From contig JAQGDQ010000326.1 of the NCBI GenBank assembly GCA_030141605.1, positions 62,001-126,000 on the forward strand: a DNA stretch of 64,000 bases, given 5' to 3'. The DNA comes from Tubiluchus corallicola (Eukaryota > Priapulida > Priapulimorpha > Priapulimorphida > Tubiluchidae). Positions 35,401-48,400 of the stretch are shown here, one piece after another. How positions within the stretch are numbered: position 1 is the stretch's first letter; every line of letters starts with the position of its first letter. Position numbers and translations under genes: made by a program. The notes beneath the pieces were generated by a model, which did no database searches, had not been told where the DNA came from, and saw nothing but the letters and a program-made list of their open reading frames with translations.

Positions 35401-38400
35401 TCCTGCTTTTTACGCATTAGAAAAATAAATCACAAAAGAAAATTAATATGTTGCAACTTTGAATATATTTTTACCTTACAAAGTGATGCTTGCTGATGAC
35501 TATCACGTATTGAACCATGGCTTTTCCACAAGTTTTGACTGCAAAATAAAGAAAATGGTACATATTGATTAAGTATTGCATAAATTGCATACAGGTTTAA
35601 GTAAATGTCAGACTGTCATTGTTTTAAAACTCAAATGCATTTGAAAACAATATTTTTGAAAAGGGTGCCCTTCTTAAAGTAACTAGATGTAATGGTTCTA
35701 TAATAGATTTTTTTATCTGAAGAATTATTTTGTGTAATTAGGTTCCTAGCGATAATCACATATCCCATAGTATCAGAATATATGGGGACCAAAAGCAAAA
35801 CTTTTAATACTGTTACGTGGGGCTGGGGCCTGGTGCATTCTGTTATTTTTTGTTCTCTTCAACTACTTGTGCCTTTTGTTAAGATGATTCTAACTAGGAA
35901 TTCAGCAAATTAATGCGAATAAAATTATTAATATTCTTAATCTACTAAACGTTGATGGTTTTGCTCAAAGAAAGATGTATAATGTTGACGATTATCAAAT
36001 AGAAAAGCTATATCACAGCATAATATGTTAGGAATGAAGAGGTCTTTATTCTTGCAGACATCATAATACTTACTGTGTTCTTGCCTGGCTTCCTGGGGTA
36101 GGTTTTGTAACATATGGCACTATTGAGGAGGACTGTGTCGTACTATAAGTAGAGACGGGTCTAATCAGAGCACTTGACAGTGACGTGGAAGACGTAACAG
36201 TACTAGAATTGGTAGTGGTTACTGCAGGAAACCTAGAAGACCCAAGTGATGCAAAAAAAGCTGGAATAAGGTTGGCTGCATTAGCTGCGACAGCCCTGGA
36301 GTCTGTTGATGGCAATGTCACTGCAGAAGGCACTGTGACAGTATTGGTACTGGCAGGATTAACAACTGCAACTGGCCTAGTTCCAGTAGTTTGTGCTGAT
36401 GAAGAAATAGATGCTCTGCTAGTAACTGAAGACGAGACAGACAAATTGCAAGTGGTAGTGACAGCGCATGACGCACTCGATACCGTAGCAGCAATATCTT
36501 CGAATCCAGTGCTATCCAAACAGATAATCGAATCTGCTGAAGGATACGTAAAACTGTCTCCAACAGAGTCTAATGTCGTCACGCTCATAGCAGTAGAGGG
36601 TTTACTAGCAGTTACTCTTGATCGACTAGCACAACTAGCAGCAGTAGTTGTAACTGCAGCAGCTGTCCGAGTCGGAAGGTTCTGCAATGTTGTGAATGTG
36701 TCACCCTGAACAGCAGAAGTGACACCAGCGCCTCTTCTTGGTGTGCTTGAAAACACAGGAACTGAGGAATCAGGAAGCTCATCCGATAATCGAGATTCAA
36801 TACAATCTACAGTACTGCTACCTAGAAAACAACAAAAATATGTTGTAAAACTCACGGCTTCTAAAAATATAAACCAGCTGATACAAGTTACAAATTTGTG
36901 GTACGGTATAACAAAATAAATTTTTAACAGTCCTTAAAAAGTGACAATTTGAAACAATTTTTTTTCACAGACGAACAGCACCAAAACTCACTGAAATTGG
37001 ACTAATTTACGACTTTTTCCATACTGCCGACCCTTTCTAGTTTAATCTGGCCCTTTTTTCAGTATGAGAGGTACACAACAACTATTCATCATCATCATTA
37101 GATCATAGTACAGAGATACAGTGAGAATCTTACAATCCACTGTAAGTTGAAACATTGTAACTCTGGTACTAAATGTAAAATACTCAAGAGCATTCTTGCA
37201 AATTGATATGTCACTTGTCATGATTATCAATGCACAAAAGTTCCACTGCAACAATAATTGGCTATATTTCTGCTACTAAGATGTGTCAGAAATTACCGCT
37301 TTCTGTGCAGAAGAAACCAAAAAGAACAGATAAAAACCGACAAAAACACAAGAGAAATGGTAATATCTAGTACTGCTGCCATTTGCAGCTCTGATGGCCA
37401 TGAACACATGTGGTACAATTTATGCTGGTTTCTTAATGGGAATGGTGTTGTGACTTTTCAAGAACTTTGTTCATTTTTGATTTATGATAATAAGTGGAAA
37501 GCTGATTAAATAAGAAAAATTATAACGACTAAAATATTAAAAATACTTTATTCCAAAGCAGTGCCCAGGGTGCACCAGAAGTTCATGTGATTTTGACAAA
37601 TTGTACTTAGGTTTATAAAACTGTTCACTATATTTGTTTTTATTGCAGGAACACTCTAGTGTGGACTTAAGAAGTTTCTGTTAGTCGCATCACAACACTC
37701 ACATATCATGGCAAAAGAAACCAAACATTGCTTCATCACCAAACATCACATTAGTACAGTACATTCCTGTACCTAAGCGAAAACAAACATTTAAACTGCT
37801 CACATAAATCAAAACTTCCTGTGAAAACAAGGCAAATTTCGTTCAACAATCTTTCGCACTAACTCACCGCTACCTGGAATCGCTTTGTTTTTCTTAGGCT
37901 TTTGGCGGTGTTCTAGTACCGGAAGGCAGAAAATCTCATCGTGCGACAGCCCTAGCCCTTTCTCTTTTCTAGTCATGCTCCTGGTTTTTCTGCGAAGCTG
38001 AGCTGCAGATTTTTCAGGTTTACCTAACAATGCCATGTCACAAATTATGACACATAAAAGTCACAGAACTTGATCCAAAAGCTAATTTAGTCCAAAATAT
38101 TTGTTTACAAATGCTTCTGGAGATCATCAGCTCTTTTATCAGATCATCTTTTATCATCAGATCATATAACTTTCAATAAACAAAATAAAAAATTTTAAGA
38201 AAATTATACAAATGAAATGAATTTTGCAAGTATGGGCGAATAGTATATATAGTGATGGGCAAATTAATCATGATTACAATGATGTATAAATTAATATAAT
38301 CGACGATTGCACAGTACTTCAATTATTCACAAGTAAAATGTACATTTTACACGCTGACTAACAGGCAGCATTTTAGCACAAATAAACGGACTCTGCAACT

Positions 38401-39117
38401 TTCTTCATTTTCCGCCTTTCACAATGCACTCAATTGTAAATCACAATGTCGCAAACTGGAGGCTTCAAATTTGTTGACATGAGATGTATGTAGTGATGTA
38501 AAGCAGTTAGCGAATGTGTCTATATAATGTTTGCAAGTACGTAAATAGTAGACAAAGACGAAAGCTGTGAAGAAGTTATTGGGTTATATTTCACTGCAAT
38601 CATTAAATATGGATGAAACACTAAAAATCGTTGCAAGAGATTAATCATGATATCGTAGCATGACAGCAGCAATTCACACGTGCCAAATGTCCAACGCTTA
38701 TCAATAAATGTAAATGTCATAAAAATGCAATATAAAAACACTAACTTGGCTTTTCTTCGGGTTCTTCTGGTTCACTCACAAGATCAATAACATCGATCAC
38801 ATTTTTAACGATGGGACCGTCCTAAAACAAAATGTGTTTACTTATTGATTTTAGGCATATGCAGATATTTATTGACCATTTCCATTTGCAATAGTAGCAA
38901 AAAGACTAAATTTTCACCTGTAAGAATTACAAAATATTTGCATGTGCAAAAAAATGGTATAAAAAATTTCCAAGAGTTGCAAATACACTTAATTTTCCAC
39001 ATAAAATGTTTAAAAGCCATTACGTACATATAAAACATTGAGACTTTGATCCATAGCAGAAGTATTTGTCTGGTCCTGAACGGACATGTTCGAAAAACTC
39101 TCGTTTATTTCATCCAT
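29465..39117 (-). CDS. ZNF451: ZNF451-like SUMO-interacting protein with C-terminal PIN-like domain, no zinc fingers; 13 coding exons
   Basis: Exons (5' to 3'): 39117-39028, 38821-38746, 38023-37868, 36821-36074, 35538-35475, 35360-35317, 34562-34511, 34097-34063, 33664-33598, 32954-32817, 31725-31604, 30696-30597, 29659-29465. They join in frame to exactly 629 codons (628 residues). Vertebrate ZNF451 is a nuclear SUMO E3/E4 ligase using tandem SUMO-interacting motifs; here VIDVIDLVSEPEEPEE at about 38-53 is the equivalent. A basic stretch follows, then a Ser/Thr/Ala/Val-rich segment (about 108-356) filling the largest exon. The C-terminus resembles the ZNF451 PIN-like domain: IFVDLDN (492-498), FVYGFHGGKYAW, RKDAADFAI (553-561), IIVSGDQGFLEVE (580-592) and VLNPH. 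Asp495, 497, 555, 558 and 584 could form an acidic site. The human protein has a long C2H2 zinc-finger array; none is visible here. Orthology is likely from the PIN-like domain and SIM; the middle exons are supported by splice signals and phase only. Confidence 0.83.
32046..32667. mobile_element. hAT-like non-autonomous element in a ZNF451-like intron
   Basis: The left end reads GGGGGTATACTGGATCCAGA; the reverse complement of the right end reads AGGGGTGCACCAGATCTGGA. Flanks ATACATTT (32038-32045) and ATATATTT (32668-32675) could be an 8-bp target duplication with one change. GGGGTGCACC-type ends and 8-bp duplications suit hAT elements. No transposase ORF is present. Confidence 0.55.
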
Positions 39118-42100
39118 TGTTATTAGAAGTGATCTGTTAGAGAAGTTCAGGCACGAAATTCGATAGTTTTTTCAGAATTGCAATCCTGAAAATTAATTGC
39201 ATTATTAGTTCAGCTTAAATATTATTAAATCAAAAAATACAGAGGCTGGCAATTATTATCTTTACCTGCTTATGCACTGCTAGTACAGAAACCTTAAATA
39301 TAGAATTAAAATGTTATAAAGAAAACCAAGAGTTTCTTTCCGCGCATTGTTTATAGGTATAACTTTATGCTCGGGTTTAGAGAAATAAAAACCATGAATA
39401 TTTTTAAATACAAATACTTGTGTTTTTTTAATAAAATGAATTCTGCCAATTTGTCAAAATTAATGTACTATTTCATATTTGTCCGTCATTAATCCTCTAC
39501 CATGGAGAAAGCATGTCTCCTTGTAGTGTGAACCAGTCTTCTTATTACTGATGGCTGTAACACTTTCCTGACTACCTATCATATTTATGTACAAAACTAA
39601 TACAAAATACAATACTAAAGTAAACATATACAATACAAATATTCAGAGCTCTGTCTATAACTGGCTATGTTACATATGTTACAAAGGTGACAAGCAAACA
39701 GTCTCAGCCCCCGTTCAAAATTAGTTCAAGATCGCTTTAAAGCACGTGAGATGCTTCTAGAGAGGCATCGTTAAATGGCACATTGTAGTTGAGTAGCACC
39801 ATCAGAAAAGATACTTAACAAGCTTAGATGATATGGTCTAACAGGTTACCAATTAACAGCAGAAACAAAGAAAGACCTTTGAGAAGCACTAGCACTAATT
39901 TCAAATAAGCAGGAAGATCGGCCTTGACAAACGACCTGCAATTGTTAAGATGTGATGATATAATAGTCAGAGCATTGACGCAGGTATATGCTATATTAAA
40001 GTTTATAAAGTAGGTCTCACTGTCAGACTTTTGTTAACAACCTTGGAGATGCCAAGTTCTATTAACCTAGCTTAGAGTATTAATATGTTCAGTAATTAGA
40101 GCCAACAACAACTCTAATAACAATAATAATACCTATTACATAATAAGATAGAACATCAACTGTGGAACGAAGCTTGATTAATTTACTGATTAAATGTTTT
40201 ACATTTCTATGTGGGTTTAATTACGTAAACTAAGTAATTATTACTAATATCATCATCATCATCATCATAATCAATCATTATTACCATTACAAAACTGATA
40301 AATAAACATGCTTATGTTCCTAATAAATGAGGTAAGTTTTGTATGATAATCAAATACTTATTTACGAAGCCTCTGTGTTAATAATGGTCAGTTTAATCTA
40401 TCTTTCAAACTCTTCTCACCTCATTTTAAATGTTATAAATGCTCCAAGACAACTTTCTGTGACTTGCACATTGTCTGGTGCAGCAGGTCGGTTGTTCTTA
40501 TTAAATTTTAGTAGAGGCATAAGTTGGAAGCAAGATAAAAATTACACAATAAGTTAATTTAGAATAATGGAGGTGGCTGGAAAATAATTGTTAAGCTTGT
40601 GAGTGAATGTTATAATATTTTTATTTTGCTACTTAGTCTGTTAGTAAATATCAATTGACGTCAAGCATATTTGTCTATCACTCCGCCCCGCTGCAATGTA
40701 AACAAGCTCAGCAGCATTTGTGACAACAGCTCACGCAGGACAACAACTGTCTAAGCCAAACAAACTAAACTAAACAACATGACAGTCACAACAAAGGTCT
40801 AATCAGCAGATAAACTAATTGCTCTTTTTCATAAACACAAATTTGCAGAGCAGCAGCTATTTTAACACGAAATTAACACTTCAAGTAGCCAAAAATGACT
40901 TCAATTTAAACAGAATGTAGAGACGAAGTTTCAAAGCACTACAAAATACAGAGACATAAATATAACAAAGAAACTGAGCCAGTTAGCCTTGCTTTACAAT
41001 AAATGAGTAACAAACATATTAAGTCTTTCTTGCCTTTAAACATACGAACATCAAGCCTGCGATTTATTTTTCTATATTAATTGATCATGTGCTCATCTGC
41101 AAGATTTATTAAGGTTATGTATTTTTCCGTTTGTCAGGCTACGGAAATGGAATCAATTTGACTGTTCCATTGCATAGACGATCCCCTTATATTGAATACC
41201 CAAGTCACATAAATCCCAATAGTATCTTTTAATCTTGATTATAACATTACTGATGTATAATATAAGTTTTGACCACATTAGAATTAATTTTGACTGTGAA
41301 AATCTCATTGATGTTTATAAAAACTGGCCAGAAAAGAAAAGATTTTGCTTTGTCCTTATTTAAAGTTAATCAAATAGTTGTTTTTATCTAACTTGCAAAG
41401 CCATAAACTAAACTAAACTGCATATTTTCTTGATTGCAAAATGGTTTAATCAGCAACTCATAGACGTAAGCGTTGTGCATTTTTTCCTATAAACAAAACT
41501 AGACTGTATATTTCCACTAATTTACTTGCAATTTCAATTGACAATAATAAAATCTAGAACAAGGCCAATATTTCTCCAGCTAACTATCGAAAAACTAAGC
41601 ATTTTTCATAATAGTGTTAGACAGAGCTGTAGCTAAATGTCCCGAACGTACCTGCTGCATGGGTGTGTGAAATAACTTGCACACTGATTGGGCAGCTAAC
41701 AAATAGGATTGACATTATGTTAGACGTCAATTAATCCTTTGCTGAAACGTAACAGTAGCCTAACTCAATAGACTAACGTGCTTGTTCAGCCAATCCACCA
41801 CGTCAATCGCTCCTCTAGAACTGATAGGGACCTGGTTTGTGTGAAGACTAATAGTAATGCAGACAAATCTGTGAATACTTTTGTATTTAACATTTATATT
41901 CAGAAAATACGTACTTGAAAATATGTTCCTATTAAAGTGACATTAACCATAATGGCATTTCACACTTCATTTCAGACTTACTAATTTCAGTAACATCATT
42001 ACTCATAGTACTAAAAAAAGTCAGGCCTAGAACTTTTAAATACTGCTCACAAAACACAAACATATCTCATCGTCATCACAGATCATTTGCACACTTTTAC

Positions 42101-42759
42101 ATTGTAAAACATGGCAAGCTCCAACCGTTGATGACCACGCACTCGTAGCTGCCGCCTACCGCCAACGATGCACCATCCCTCATAACCACAGTTATGTTTG
42201 TATACTTTTTTGTAGTATACCTATAAACGTTAGTTTGACAACTTCTCGTTAGCTTAACGTAATGCTAGCCTATAGAAAAAGGAGAGTCTTGCGGTAAAAT
42301 TCATACTTCATAGGAGATTCTTGAGGTAGTCTTAGTGCATGCCCAATCTGTTGCAACTTCTTACTTAGATTTGTTTACTCCAAGGGTTCTTCATCACAAC
42401 ATCATACAGAGCACCATTGGTTATTTAATTACCACATTAATAAACGAACTAGCAAAGGCCCCGCAAAAGATTTTGCGTATAAATAATATAAATTTGCGTG
42501 TAATCAACAATACGCGAACATCCTACCTAGTCCTCATTTATAACACAAAGCCCGTAACATCTAGCCTACTGTTTGTTTAACTAACGCAAAGCCTGTAGCT
42601 TTTACAATGAATTAAAGTTATAAGATTATAGACAGAGTACAATGGATTACGTCACAACAATGGCATTGCGTCAGGACAGTTTTCTAAGCGAAAATTGCCG
42701 AAAATAGAACATCTAATTAACTCGCCAGTACTCCTCTCAGTGGACCTGCCCTAACATAT
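39118..42759. other. Divergent intergenic region upstream of the ZNF451-like gene; no gene recognised
   Basis: AT-rich sequence with an (ATC)n microsatellite at 40249-40268. The promoter of the ZNF451-like gene should be at the left end, but no defined element is visible. Short open frames here (for example 42335-42580) lack family signatures. Confidence 0.5.
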
Positions 42760-43135
42760 AGCCAACATCATCGTGTAGCCCCGTTCTTCCTTTTTCGAAA
42801 AAATCGCGAGTTGCGTCCGGGAAAATGCCCGTTACTGGACGTCGTGGCCCTCTCGCGAATTCTAAATAGGCCTATGACACCCATCGCTGAACGGGCTATC
42901 TATCCATAGCCAGCACCACCCTCGGCCCATTCCCGTTCTCTACATCTCAGCCGTATAACTTTTGCAAAAAACAGCCGAAAAATGCCCATTTTTGGAGGTT
43001 TTTCGCCCCCCGTTCCTCCCGGTGGGCCCGATTCGAAAAATAAACCCCCAATGAGACGACACTAGATCGAGACCTTTCGTTTGATATATAGATCGCCGCA
43101 AATGGTGCCCTCGTCCGGGCTGTAGCCTCGAATCT
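42760..43135. repeat. GC-rich unclassified repeat-like segment
   Basis: About 370 bp that is much richer in G+C than its surroundings, with motifs such as CCCGTTCCTCCCGGTGGGCC and TTTCGTTTGATATATAGATC. No ORF or terminal repeats were found. The abrupt composition change suggests an inserted element or a fragment of one. Confidence 0.4.
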
Positions 43136-43230
43136 TATATATATATTAAGATACCAAGAATATTAATATAAGAGAAGAATGATCATAAACGCATTCACCA
43201 GTCACGACTTGACAAAACCCGCTTCCAGGG

Positions 43231-44174
43231 TGTTGGGAGCCGTTTGGACCACTGCGCCAAGTAGACCACTTGATGCGCTAAAAGTAGTGTCCTACATGGG
43301 CAGCCCAAGTAGGACACTAGCGATTTTTGTCGAGAAACTTGCTCTGGCAAAACTTGTTTCCAGTTTATATTACCATTGTTTATAAGTATTGTTATGACAT
43401 AATAAAGCATAAAACAAAATTTCTTTTAGAAATGGATATTCCTTGGCAATTTACAAATGCATTTCTTACAATAATTTCATCATTATGATTAACTCCATTA
43501 ATATATCATAACATTAAACCTAGTATCTAATGCTTTAAAGAGAGAAATTCTGCACACAGTTATTACAGAAATAATTGCAAATTTAAAAATGAGACAGATG
43601 CTGCTAAGCCTTCACAACACCAAAAAGTAATTTTTAACATTTAAGAAAAGCAAGGATAATTAGTTTTAATATTATCAGTAGTATTGTAACATGTAGGGCA
43701 CTGTCCTACATGGCTCGCTAGCCCATGTAGGACACATAGATCGCTAGAACGTTTACTTATAAGAAAACAATTATTTGCCCAAGAGGTAGTGAAACGGATC
43801 ACCTGTTTGTGAAGTGAGACAAAATCAAAAATGATATACCTTAAACAAATGTTGAATTCGCAAAAAAGTGGGGTTTTTTCACTTCAACAACATTAATATC
43901 GAAACCAAATTTAATATTGTCCGTTCTACCAGCTCAGAATAAAATTCTTTTATTTTATTAGATGTATAATAAATTATTCAACGTGTATTAACGTTTTTAA
44001 TTATTATTATTACATAAACAAGCACAACGGACGGTGTCAGTACACTTAACGACTGAATTCACGACCTGTCTCTAGTGTCCTACTTGGGCAGCCCAAGTAG
44101 ACCGCGGTCTACTTGGGCTAGCCCAAGTAGACCAATTGGTCTACTTGGCGCAGTGGTCCAAACGGCTCCCAACA
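43231..44174. mobile_element. 944-bp inverted-repeat transposon with 5-bp CAGGG duplication and internal palindromes
   Basis: The terminal inverted repeats are about 39 bp long (left TGTTGGGAGCCGTTTGGACC...; right is its complement ending at 44174). They are flanked by identical CAGGG at 43226-43230 and 44175-44179. Inside each end, and once in the middle (43702-43735), palindromes of the type CCTACTTGGGC|GCCCAAGTAGG recur. No transposase ORF is present. The superfamily is unassigned: 5-bp duplication with TGTTGGGAG ends fits no group I can name with confidence. Confidence 0.85.
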
Positions 44175-44179
44175 CAGGG

Positions 44180-45429
44180 GTCAATAAAGAGCAACTTTTG
44201 TATAATTGTTCGATTTCAATTTAGCAGCGTTTTTTTACCACGCACAGTCACATAGTTAACGTTTCTGGAGGAGTGATTCGTTCAACTGACATTTTATTGC
44301 TGTGGAAAAAATAGAAAAATATTATTACATAATGAGTAATTAATAATCAGTTAGGAGTTTGTGTTTTTGTTATACAACTCTATTTTTTGATGATTGTATA
44401 ATGCACACTGTGTTTGTTATTTGTGTGTTTTTTGTTTTAATTACCAGCTTCAGGTTACAACCAACTTGAATCACACCTGTATTCAATAATAATAACTGTG
44501 TCTGTTGACAACTGGCTACTGGATAGTAGGGGCGAGCGTTGAACGTTCGAGTTTCTTCTGTGTAGAAAGTGGTATTAGTCATCTTAAAGTTATTTTGCAT
44601 AAGTGTACATGTAATCTTAGATTCCATGTTTTAAACCCTTCTACTCTAATTACACAGTTTCTTAAAACATGTGTAATTTAATATATATATATATATAGTG
44701 ATGTTATTATATGATCTAAAATTTTTGCTCGAAATTTTAATGTATGTCATCCTATGTAAATATTTTAGCTATTTTTTCTTTTCTTAAGGCTATATGTCTA
44801 TGAGCTGAATAAAGAATAAATAAAACAATAAAAAGATAAATAAATAATCCAGCAAAGAAACTAAACACTGCTATTATGCCAATATGTGGCTTGTCAGCAC
44901 CACATCCGTTCTTCACCTATGGTCAAGGACTCCATGCATAGTAAGCACCTACTAGCTGCTGCTGCCAGACTTCAAGACTTTAAATCTTTTCATTTTTCTG
45001 GACTACAACAATTTTTCATTTTTCAAGAAAGCGTCATCCACGTTTGCAATTCTTTGGTCAGTTTAGGTTTTTAGTCAAATTCTCTGTATAACAGAACTGA
45101 AAATAAAAACTTGTTTTCTTGCTACATGCTTCATGCTGGTTGAAAGACAAACCATTCTTTGTAAGGGAATGTGCAACGATTGTAATGGTTCTGTCCATTA
45201 CAAAGTTATTGCACAGTGGTCATGGTATAGGCACGTAATGGCGTACCAGAAAATGATAAAAAGTACTTGTTGTGTGTGTTGATGAACTGTCAATGCTGAT
45301 TCCTATAGTAGAGAATGCTGACCCCTATTTAAATATTTATAATGGTACGCTGGGGTTGTGATGCACGTACTAGGAATCACAAGCTTCTATGAACTGGTAT
45401 TAGTTTTAAGGAGTTTCTATATTGCTATC
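44180..45429. other. Upstream region of the fucosidase gene; no gene recognised
   Basis: AT-rich sequence with a short (AT)n run at 44680-44697. The fucosidase promoter should be near 45300-45400, but no clear core element is visible. Confidence 0.5.
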
Positions 45430-48400
45430 ATGTCGTTCACCATGAGTTTAGGGGGTGTTTTTACCTTTTTCTGTTTATTTTTGTCTTTTATGTTTGTTGA
45501 GGCGCAGTATGAACCAACGTGGGATTCTTTGGACAAGAGACCACTGCCAAATTGGTTTGATGATTCTAAAATTGGCATTTTTATCCACTGGGGCGTCTTT
45601 TCTGTACCAAGTTTTGGTAGTGAATGGTTTTGGTGGTCCTGGCAAGGAGCAAAAAATAAAAAATACATGGAATTTATGGAAGAAAACTATCGGCCTGGAT
45701 TCTCTTATCCCGACTTTGCTGCGCAGTTTACTGCCGAACTTTTCGATCCTGATCAATGGGCTGATATCTTCAAAGCATCTGGTGCAAAGTAAGAAATTTG
45801 TATTGAAAGTCGTAGTTCTGTCTATTGAAAAAGAAGAATAATTTTCAGATAATTTTAATTAAATTGTTATTGTTTTTGGTGACTTTGGCATATGCATTGT
45901 TGTTGGCATCCTTCTGTCTCTCTTCCTCCCTGCTGTAGTCCAAAGGAAAGTGGCGATACGTTTGGCACCAGGTTGGCTGCAGGAGCTGCCAGAGTCAGTG
46001 AGCATGCTGCACTGGTTCCGCCTTCGGGGCTCCACTCCTGATTTGGAAGGTTTAGTTCTCTAAACGTGGTCATTGGGTCACATGACCTCCTCCGCCCTCT
46101 AGCCGTTAGCTGCATGTGCAGCTCCTCCGCCTAGTGTCGAGATACGGTGTGGGCATCCCGCAAGCCTACAGCACCTGGTGTTCCTAGGCGGTCACCCATC
46201 CAAGTACTAACCAGGTTCTACATTGCTCAACTTCGGTGATCAGACGAGAACCGGTGTTTTCAACGTGATATGGCCGTGGCATATACATATTATAATTAAA
46301 AATTAGTTAACATTTCATTATAAAATAATCACTCTTCCACTACGTACTAATGTAGTAAGATTTGACAGGACTGCCAAGCATTTAACTCTGCGCTTTTCTC
46401 CGGAATCCACAATCAATGATTATCAGTATCAGTACCTTTAAACGTTCAACTTATTCGTGTTTCTTTTCGCCATCTCCAAAAAAATATGCTGTCGGTTTCC
46501 AAGAACTTCTGAATTGAACAATTTTGATACTTGAACTTTCCATCCTAAGAGCTCCGTGTTAGGAATTTTGTTATTACTGCAGCCATAATTCAGGCCACAT
46601 CACTAGCCAGTTTAGCGTCTATATAAACAAGTGAGTCTGAATACCAATGAATTTGCACATTTTGTACTGTAGATATCGTTTCACAATCTGTACCTAACTA
46701 TATATATATATAGAGGTTTGCCCAGTCAAGAACTTACAAAATCCAAACCAATGGGAGACTGAAATATTTTGAATCCCATTCGTGAATGCTGGCTTTTGAT
46801 TGGCTGAGCACTTGGCTGAATATAACAAGACCAAATGAGATAGGCTGTACATCAGAGTTCTAATGGTGACCAGGTCGTGTTAGGTTTTGCGTTGGCACCT
46901 TTTGCCTCTTATATTCTTTGCCTTGTACATTGAAACTCTTTAGCAAGCTGATAGGCTGCTATCTTCTTTTCTTCATTCTAGTTTTTAGTTTTGTTTTCCA
47001 GATATTCATTCTGATATCAATTTTCATTATTTAATGATTTTTATAGTAAACAAACATTTAATTCAAGTGACTGTGAAGCTATTTATAAGGGCACCTTAGA
47101 TGAGAGGGAGAAACTGAATCGGTGCGTAAAGAGTCAGAATGGCTGCCTGCACACCCTCTCTATCACAGTGCAGTATTAAATAAATGCAGATTACTCTTTT
47201 ATGACATTAACATAATGTGCATATGCTAATGATTTGACACTGTTTATTTCTTTGACTTCTGCAAAACCACAAAGTCATTAAAGCCTCTAGTATTATTACT
47301 TTCACTAATGCAGTTATAATTATTCAGACATTTGGATTCTAATCCGAAGAGGTTTTGAGAATCTTTCATTAGCTTTAGATAGAACACTAGTAGAAATTGT
47401 CTAGTGGTAGTGTGTGAGGTGATAGTAGCCATTCGCCAGCATGTATGGTACAGGGTAGTCTGCTTGATTAGACACATAAATCATATAACTGTCTGGGAAA
47501 ATTCACTGAGCTGTGACTGGGGCCAAATAAGCCAAATTTAAAATGTTGGTTATAGATGACAGTGATTAAAATGAAAATTCCTAAATTGTTTTTATTTTCT
47601 CAGGCCTAGTTCTTTCAACATCACAGATACTTGTGCCTTGTTTGCAAAATAAAATTGTGACATTTCACTGCATTGAAAAGGACAGAATCTAGACAAAAAT
47701 ATAAGCAATGATGTCTGGCTTCGGTTAGTCATGGAATTAAATACACGAAGATCATGTTTTAAAGCTGCACGAGTGAACTTTTAGGAGTTTCTGTAGAATC
47801 TTTGGAAACAATTATTTTACTTGCACTTTAACCAGCATACATGTAGATGACATCTTGACTTAGCAAACAGTACATACAGTAGCCAAACATTGGTAAAAGG
47901 CTTAATCTGTTAAAACTTTAAAACTTCATAACTAAATTTGCATTTGAAGTAAATGGCCTTATTTGCCTATTTTCAAGTCAAAATTATGTTATTTCACTGT
48001 GAATTCTGCTCAATCAGCCAATAGCGAGACAATAGGTTGCACTTCACTTGTAAAACTTTGAGTCTTTCATGCAAAAAGATTGAATGGAACATGTGTATCC
48101 CAATCACTTGAGACTCAGAGATCAAATAAAGGTACCTGAAAATTTGTGTAAAGTGTTGATGCGAGTAAGTTCTTTAAACTGAATTTTAAGATTTTGTTTC
48201 AAAAATGAGTAGTTTGTTTAAAATTTATTTCATACTGTCATGATACAATTTACTAGCTAAAATAAATAAATGAATATCAAATATTAACACGTTGCATATT
48301 ATATATCTACATATTTTCTGGCATTGATTTTGTTTATTTGTCATATTTTAGGTATGTCGTTCTTACCAGCAAACATCACGAAGGTTTTACAAATTGGCCC

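Noticed and set aside
36185-36709. 174-codon plus-strand open frame rich in Val, Ala and Thr
   Set aside because: It is the antisense shadow of the large Ser/Thr-rich exon of the ZNF451-like gene, which joins in frame with its neighbours on the minus strand.
38262-38300. AGTGATGGGCAAATTAATCA as the start of a hAT element
   Set aside because: No complementary right end or 8-bp duplication was found.
46162-46280. Functional 5S rRNA gene
   Set aside because: There is no T-run terminator, it carries a SINE-like body and A-rich end, and it lies alone in an intron rather than in a tandem array.
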